Under the pieces are notes generated by a model. That model did not search any database. It worked only from the letters and a program-made list of their open reading frames with translations, and was not told where the DNA came from. This document shows, piece after piece, positions 58,473-62,311 of a DNA stretch of 62,311 bases (position 1 is its first letter; the number at the start of each line of letters is the position of its first letter). A program made the position numbers and the translations under genes. The DNA is taken from positions 1 through 62,311 of IMG/VR virus record IMGVR_UViG_3300035199_000716. One strand, 5' to 3'. The stretch is from a virus.

Positions 58473-59810
58473 TCAAACTTTTACGAAAAACTCATTCACT
58501 GTTTTTTCTATGTACTTTAGTTTTTCTTCTGTTAGACCAACATATGTTCCCAAAAAGAAGGAGTTGGTTGTCACCAACTGGGCATTAGGGAAAGTCTTGT
58601 TCATATCTCCATATTCGTCTGCCATGTGAACATAGCCAGGATGTGCAAGAATATTGCCGGAGAAGTAAGAACGCGTTTGAATCTTCGCGGCTTCTAGATG
58701 GTTAACAATATCAAAGCGTGAAAATGGAGCATCTTCCTTAATTGTCAGTAAAAACGCGAACCAACAGGGGTCAGCGTGTTCTGTTGCGACGGGCATATGA
58801 AAGTATTGCTCATAAGGCGCAAATATGGCCCCTAGCTTGGCCCAGTTCTCTCTACGGGCAGTATCTAGCATCGGAAGCTTCTCAAGCTGCTGTAGGCCCA
58901 TTGCAGCCTGCAGGTCAAGGGGTTTTAAATTGTATCCAATTTCATCAAAAACATATCTGTGATCATAAACTGCTTCGGGCTGTCCTGGCAACCAGTTCTT
59001 AAATCTCATGCCGCATGCTGTGCCGCCGGTAACATTTCCTGGTTTCATAGAGTTGCAGTAACATGCCCGACCCCAGTCACGCATACTCGCGAGAATGGTT
59101 CTTGTTTTCTGACTGTTGGTCGCGACAAAACCGCCTTCGCCCATAGTCATATGATGTGCTGGGAAGAACGAGCATGTGGACATGTCGCCATAGGAGCCGA
59201 GCTTCTTGCCGTTATAGTATGAGCCTAAAGCATCACAGGCGTCTTCCAGAAAAACCAAATCATACTTTTCAACAAGGGCCATCAAACGGTCCATGTCGGG
59301 CGGGTTGCCAAGCACATGAGCAAACATAATGCCCCGAATGTCTGGGTCCTTCTCTAAAAGTTCTTCCACTTTGTCAAGGTCCAAGTTAACACTTGGCAAC
59401 TCAACGTCTACAAATACGGGAACAAGATTATGCTGAATAAGCGGATTAATGGTTGTTGGAAAACAAACCACTGGTGTGATGATCTTGTCGCCGTCCTTTA
59501 AGCGCTTTGGGAAACGTCGCGACTTGGTAGCAGAGACCATTAACAGATTAGCAGAGCTACCAGAGTTTGTCAATGCACCAAACATTTTGCCTAAATGCGT
59601 TGGAAACTTTATCTCAAAGTCTCTCCCGTTCTTTCCGAATATCATCCAGCCATCTAGTATTTGCTTGACAGCAACTAAGTATTCTTTTTCATCAAAGGTA
59701 GGGCCCGAATAAGAAACCCAATCTTCACCAGCGGTCCAACTCTCTTGTCCATGTTTGTGGTGAACATATTCTTCAACTAAATTTAAGATTTCACTTAACT
59801 TCTCATCCAT
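58473..59810 (-). CDS. rfbH: RfbH/E1-type CDP-4-keto-6-deoxyglucose 3-dehydrase
   Basis: A 445-residue DegT-fold enzyme of the E1 branch that removes the C3 hydroxyl in 3,6-dideoxyhexose synthesis. FFPAHHMTMGEGG has His-His (219-220) where aminotransferases have the PLP lysine, as in E1. Cysteines C192, C250 and C252 show exactly the C-X57-C-X-C spacing of E1's [2Fe-2S] site; the fourth, C266, lies 13 residues further, against 7 in the known enzyme. ATG 59810 is chosen over one at 59828: GAGGT sits just ahead and the promoter's expected start falls near 59827. Confidence 0.88.
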   Translation of the reverse strand: MDEKLSEILNLVEEYVHHKHGQESWTAGEDWVSYSGPTFDEKEYLVAVKQILDGWMIFGKNGRDFEIKFPTHLGKMFGALTNSGSSANLLMVSATKSRRFPKRLKDGDKIITPVVCFPTTINPLIQHNLVPVFVDVELPSVNLDLDKVEELLEKDPDIRGIMFAHVLGNPPDMDRLMALVEKYDLVFLEDACDALGSYYNGKKLGSYGDMSTCSFFPAHHMTMGEGGFVATNSQKTRTILASMRDWGRACYCNSMKPGNVTGGTACGMRFKNWLPGQPEAVYDHRYVFDEIGYNLKPLDLQAAMGLQQLEKLPMLDTARRENWAKLGAIFAPYEQYFHMPVATEHADPCWFAFLLTIKEDAPFSRFDIVNHLEAAKIQTRSYFSGNILAHPGYVHMADEYGDMNKTFPNAQLVTTNSFFLGTYVGLTEEKLKYIEKTVNEFFVKV

Positions 59811-59814
59811 ACGT

Positions 59815-59820
59815 ACCTCT
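59815..59820 (-). promoter_or_regulatory. Ribosome site fixing the start of the RfbH-type gene
   Basis: AGAGGT on the minus strand lies four bases before ATG 59810 and inside the longer possible frame starting at 59828. It supports the shorter protein. Confidence 0.65.
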
Positions 59821-59833
59821 ACATACATATATT

Positions 59834-59862
59834 AATATAACACACATTGAACGTATCGTCAA
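59834..59862 (-). promoter_or_regulatory. Sigma70-type promoter of the sugar gene cluster
   Basis: TTGACG (59857-59862) and TATATT (59834-59839) on the minus strand, spaced by exactly 17 bases, lie in the 64-nt gap between the IscA-like stop and the RfbH-type ATG. The predicted start near 59827 gives a short leader with AGAGGT. It would allow the thirteen sugar genes to be read by host RNA polymerase. Confidence 0.75.
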
Positions 59863-59874
59863 TAGTGTATTTGT

Positions 59875-60201
59875 TTAAATTGTAAATGATTCTCCGCAAC
59901 TACAAGACCGTTTTGCGAGCGGATTATTAAAACAGAATCCCGTACTCATTAGAGTATCGATATAATCTATTTCTGTTCCATTTAAAAACAAATATGATTT
60001 TCTATCAATACAGACTTTTATATCACCAAAATCAAAAATTTTGTCACCCTTGTCAGGCGCAGGCACCAGATCATAATGATAAGAAAAACCCGAGCAGCCG
60101 CCGGACTTTAAAGCGGCCCTAAAATATGCATCAGGTGTTTGTCTTTTGTTCTTAATGCTATCTATTTTTTTTTTAGCATTTTCAGTCATTGTTATTGGCA
60201 T
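59875..60201 (-). CDS. IscA-family iron-sulphur carrier (first copy)
   Basis: A 108-residue A-type carrier. Conserved cysteines are C36 (SGGCSGFSY), C100 and C102 (RSCSCGESF); the central residue between the last pair is Ser where Gly is usual, and 12 residues are present between the FDFGDIKVCID and the next block as in the family. It would receive a cluster from IscU and pass it to apo-enzymes. ATG 60201 has GGGAG ahead and overlaps IscU by 20 nt. Confidence 0.88.
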   Translation of the reverse strand: MPITMTENAKKKIDSIKNKRQTPDAYFRAALKSGGCSGFSYHYDLVPAPDKGDKIFDFGDIKVCIDRKSYLFLNGTEIDYIDTLMSTGFCFNNPLAKRSCSCGESFTI

Positions 60202-60577
60202 TGTGTTTGTTCTCCCAATCTTTAATGGCTGCTTTAATTGCGTCTTCCGCTAGCACAGAACAATGAATCTTTACAGGGGGTAAAGATAGTTCTTCTGCAA
60301 TATTAGAATTTGAAATACTCATTGCATATTCAACTGACTTTCCTTTTACCATGGTAGTGATTAATGAACTTGATGCTATAGCAGAGCCGCATCCGAAAGT
60401 TTTGAATTTAGCATCCTCGATAACACCATCATCATTAATTTTAAGCTGCAGTTTCATTACATCTCCGCATGCGGGAGCGCCTACCATGCCGGTGCCTACT
60501 GCGGGATCCAGCTTATCCATGCTCCCAACGTTTCGTGGGTTTTCCATGTGATCAATAACTTTTTCTGAATACGCCAT
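60182..60577 (-). CDS. iscU: IscU iron-sulphur scaffold protein
   Basis: A 131-residue IscU-type scaffold on which clusters are built. All key residues are present and numbered as in Escherichia coli IscU: C37 and D39 (GAPACGDVM), C63 (FGCGSAIASS), H105 and C106 (LPPVKIHCS), plus the HscA-recognition motif LPPVK at 99-103. The frame extends 21 codons further up, but ATG 60577 starts right at the family N-terminus and overlaps the preceding stop by one base (TAATG). No cysteine desulfurase (IscS) or HscA/HscB lies in the window. Confidence 0.93.
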   Translation of the reverse strand: MAYSEKVIDHMENPRNVGSMDKLDPAVGTGMVGAPACGDVMKLQLKINDDGVIEDAKFKTFGCGSAIASSSLITTMVKGKSVEYAMSISNSNIAEELSLPPVKIHCSVLAEDAIKAAIKDWENKHNANNND

Positions 60578-60921
60578 TACTTGGCCTCCGAATTTGATGG
60601 ACAAACTTCCTGTTCTGAAAAGGAGGCACCACATCCGCAAGTGTTTGCGGCTTTCTGATTACTAAATTTAAACCCAGCGCTCATATTTGATTCTTCGTAA
60701 TGTATGACTGTGTGCGACAACATCTCGGCACTATTTGGATCCAGACAGACCTTAACATTACCAAATTCCACAATAATATCATTCTCTTTTTGGTCCTCTT
60801 CGATGACCAAAGAATATGAATACCCCGAACAGCCGCCGGTATTAACTCCGACGCGTACAATATCATTGCTTTCAAGAGCAGACTCAAGCTTTTCAATTGC
60901 TTCTTTGGTAAAGTTAATCAT
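60577..60921 (-). CDS. IscA/ErpA-family iron-sulphur carrier (second copy)
   Basis: A 114-residue A-type carrier with C31 (TGGCSGYSY), C95 and C97 (NTCGCGASF), the full canonical set, and a short acidic/Cys-containing tail (QEVCPSNSEAK). It differs enough from the other copy (108 residues, CSCG) that the two may have different partners. Its stop overlaps IscU's start by one base and it follows the radical-SAM gene by 8 nt. Confidence 0.9.
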   Translation of the reverse strand: MINFTKEAIEKLESALESNDIVRVGVNTGGCSGYSYSLVIEEDQKENDIIVEFGNVKVCLDPNSAEMLSHTVIHYEESNMSAGFKFSNQKAANTCGCGASFSEQEVCPSNSEAK

Positions 60922-60929
60922 TTCTGTTG

Positions 60930-62222
60930 TTAAGCTCCTGTATCATCAATGAAGTTGAAGTCTTTGAGGTTCTTGCCCTTTAAAGTAATCGTGGGTGCAT
61001 TCTTCCATGTATCAACCTCGCGGCCGGTACCAGAGCCTTTCTTGACGTCGCCCATATTTGACCGGTCCAAGAAATCATCTTCGGTGAAAACCTTATCATA
61101 TGGCACTGGAACTTCTGAGTCTCCGTAAGTCTTTGAAATAACATTCTCAATGAATCCTTTATCGACTCCGCAAATACATGGCATGTTCTTTTTAGGATCA
61201 AACCATTTGATATTCAAGCCGCGGTTAATAATATCGGCGAGTGGTTCATCGAAGAAGTTTCCAAGAGATACATGTTGGTAGGGGCACGGCATGACATCTC
61301 CATATCGTGAGATGGGAACCATTCTCTTAACAGCAATACACCCGATATCTCTACCATAAGAAGGTGTCATGTGCGTAAAGATATCATACTCTTCTTCAAA
61401 CTTTTGCAGAATTGCGCCTTCCTTTTCGGTCATCATAGCGTCTGTTTCGCCCTCATAAGCACCTACGGGCTTCGCGTATACAATATATGTACCGACTTCT
61501 TTCTCTTTGGCGAAGTCCAAGAACTGAACCCACTCATCTGTATAGATTCTATCTTTCCAAATAACTGTGGAGAGAATCAAGTGGAGACCAGCTTCTTTAC
61601 ATGCATCAATGGCACGCATAGCTCTATCAAAAGCACCCGGCTTGCGCCTAAACGTATCGTGAGCTTCTGCTGTGATGCCGTCGAGGCTTAGCTGTACTTT
61701 GTCGATCCCAATCTTTTTAAGATGGACGGCTCTCTTATAATCTAAAAACCAGCCGTTTGAGTCGGTAACCAAATAAAACTTAGAAGGATCGATGGCCTCT
61801 ACAAGCTCATCGTATTCTCTTAGTAGAAGTGGTTCACCACCAGTAATAACAAAGTTAGCTAGCCCCATCTCGTCTGACTCTTTGGATAACCTTCTAACGT
61901 CGTCCATGGTAAACTTACGGCGTCCACTTGCTTCTTCCCAGGCGCGCGGAACATAAAACTTATCAATGCAGCAGTGCTCGCAATCCATATTGCATAGATA
62001 ATCATATTGAAACTGAATAATGGCTATACTTTCGCCATTTGCTATCTTTTCTGGATAAGCTTTCATCTTTTCATAAACTGCTGGCTTGTAATTCTTAAGC
62101 CAGTTTTGTCTATCCTTTTCGTCCTTTATAGTCGTAGTTTGCATGATCATGTCTTCGGGTGCAGGATCAAATTTGTTACCCTCCAGTGGAGTCTGGAACA
62201 TTTTTGAATGTGAATTGGCCAT
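60930..62222 (-). CDS. Radical-SAM protein with SPASM/twitch-like C-terminus
   Basis: A 430-residue radical-SAM enzyme. The [4Fe-4S] site is YLCNMDCEHCC with C77, C81 and C84 (C-x3-C-x2-C), followed by VITGGEPLLLREY (GGEP motif) and LSLDGITAEAHDTF. A C-terminal group of cysteines (DIGCIAV, MPCPYQH, MPCICG) suggests auxiliary clusters as in SPASM or twitch domains, found in peptide- or sugar-modifying family members. The substrate is unknown. It needs clusters that the adjacent Isc genes could provide. Its ATG overlaps the previous stop by one base. Confidence 0.85.
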   Translation of the reverse strand: MANSHSKMFQTPLEGNKFDPAPEDMIMQTTTIKDEKDRQNWLKNYKPAVYEKMKAYPEKIANGESIAIIQFQYDYLCNMDCEHCCIDKFYVPRAWEEASGRRKFTMDDVRRLSKESDEMGLANFVITGGEPLLLREYDELVEAIDPSKFYLVTDSNGWFLDYKRAVHLKKIGIDKVQLSLDGITAEAHDTFRRKPGAFDRAMRAIDACKEAGLHLILSTVIWKDRIYTDEWVQFLDFAKEKEVGTYIVYAKPVGAYEGETDAMMTEKEGAILQKFEEEYDIFTHMTPSYGRDIGCIAVKRMVPISRYGDVMPCPYQHVSLGNFFDEPLADIINRGLNIKWFDPKKNMPCICGVDKGFIENVISKTYGDSEVPVPYDKVFTEDDFLDRSNMGDVKKGSGTGREVDTWKNAPTITLKGKNLKDFNFIDDTGA

Positions 62223-62311
62223 TATTTGCTTTCCTCGCTTTTTTCAATTTCTACTTTTTCAATAGGGATAAACCAAATTTTGTCACTGGCGTCAGTGACC
62301 CTATATTGTGG
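62222..62311 (-). CDS. C-terminal end of an unidentified protein (partial)
   Basis: The last 29 residues plus stop of a gene that begins outside the window. The end reads DKIWFIPIEKVEIEK and then SEESK, a charged tail. It overlaps the radical-SAM start by one base, so it is part of the same transcript. Too short to identify. Confidence 0.6.
   Translation of the reverse strand, partial: PQYRVTDASDKIWFIPIEKVEIEKSEESK

Noticed and set aside
48335-59810. Whether the sugar genes are bacterial sequence joined by mis-assembly
   Set aside because: Strand, tight spacing and an ATGA overlap with the small phage-type gene at 48338 run without a break into the sigma-factor and tail genes, so I treat it as part of the phage genome.

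Overview
The window is one continuous stretch of a large tailed-phage genome, most likely a contractile-tailed (myovirus) member of the wider T4-like group from an aquatic or marine setting. The evidence is a T4-type gene set: a gp25/gpW-family baseplate protein, a gp6/baseplate-J-type wedge protein, a gp55-type late sigma factor, a toprim primase, a RuvC-fold resolvase, and internal-protein-like N-termini carrying an (I/L)-x-E site. All 49 supported genes lie on the minus strand and are packed end to end, many with 1-20 nt overlaps. I see no tRNA, rRNA, CRISPR array, insertion sequence or integrase, and no non-coding stretch over 300 bases. The host cannot be named from sequence alone.

In transcription order (high to low coordinates): (1) 59.9-62.3 kb, the end of an unknown gene, a radical-SAM protein and an iron-sulphur assembly set (IscA-like, IscU, IscA-like). 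(2) 48.3-59.8 kb, thirteen sugar and surface-glycan genes behind a sigma70-type promoter: RfbH-type 3-dehydrase, RmlB-type dehydratase, a sialyltransferase/DUF115-like protein, NeuB, NeuA, a class III aminotransferase, two methyltransferases, VOC, SDR and cupin proteins, GDP-fucose synthase and GDP-mannose dehydratase. (3) 46.4-48.3 kb, small genes including an FmdB-type zinc ribbon, a one-span membrane protein and the late sigma factor. (4) 41-46.4 kb, three paralogous tail-tip-like proteins that share one N-terminal domain but carry different C-terminal domains (protein-tyrosine-phosphatase-like, lysozyme-like, glucosaminidase-like), followed by another tip/baseplate protein. (5) 5.9-41 kb, baseplate and tail-periphery genes, including proteins of 2318, 3715 and 1376 residues. 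(6) 0.2-5.9 kb, RuvC-like nuclease, SH3-like small protein, SlyD-type FKBP behind a perfect consensus sigma70 promoter, primase, and a group of putative capsid-internal proteins.

How it may fit together (inference): host RNA polymerase would read the sigma70-type promoters early, while the gp55-like factor would direct late structural transcription. The glycan genes could change the host surface or decorate virions. The IscU/IscA genes could supply clusters to the RfbH-type enzyme, which keeps the C-X57-C-X-C ligand spacing of the [2Fe-2S] E1 enzyme, and to the radical-SAM protein. The most unusual feature is the tail-tip trio, in which one structural domain appears to deliver three different enzymes, one with a perfect HCxxGxxRT phosphatase signature.
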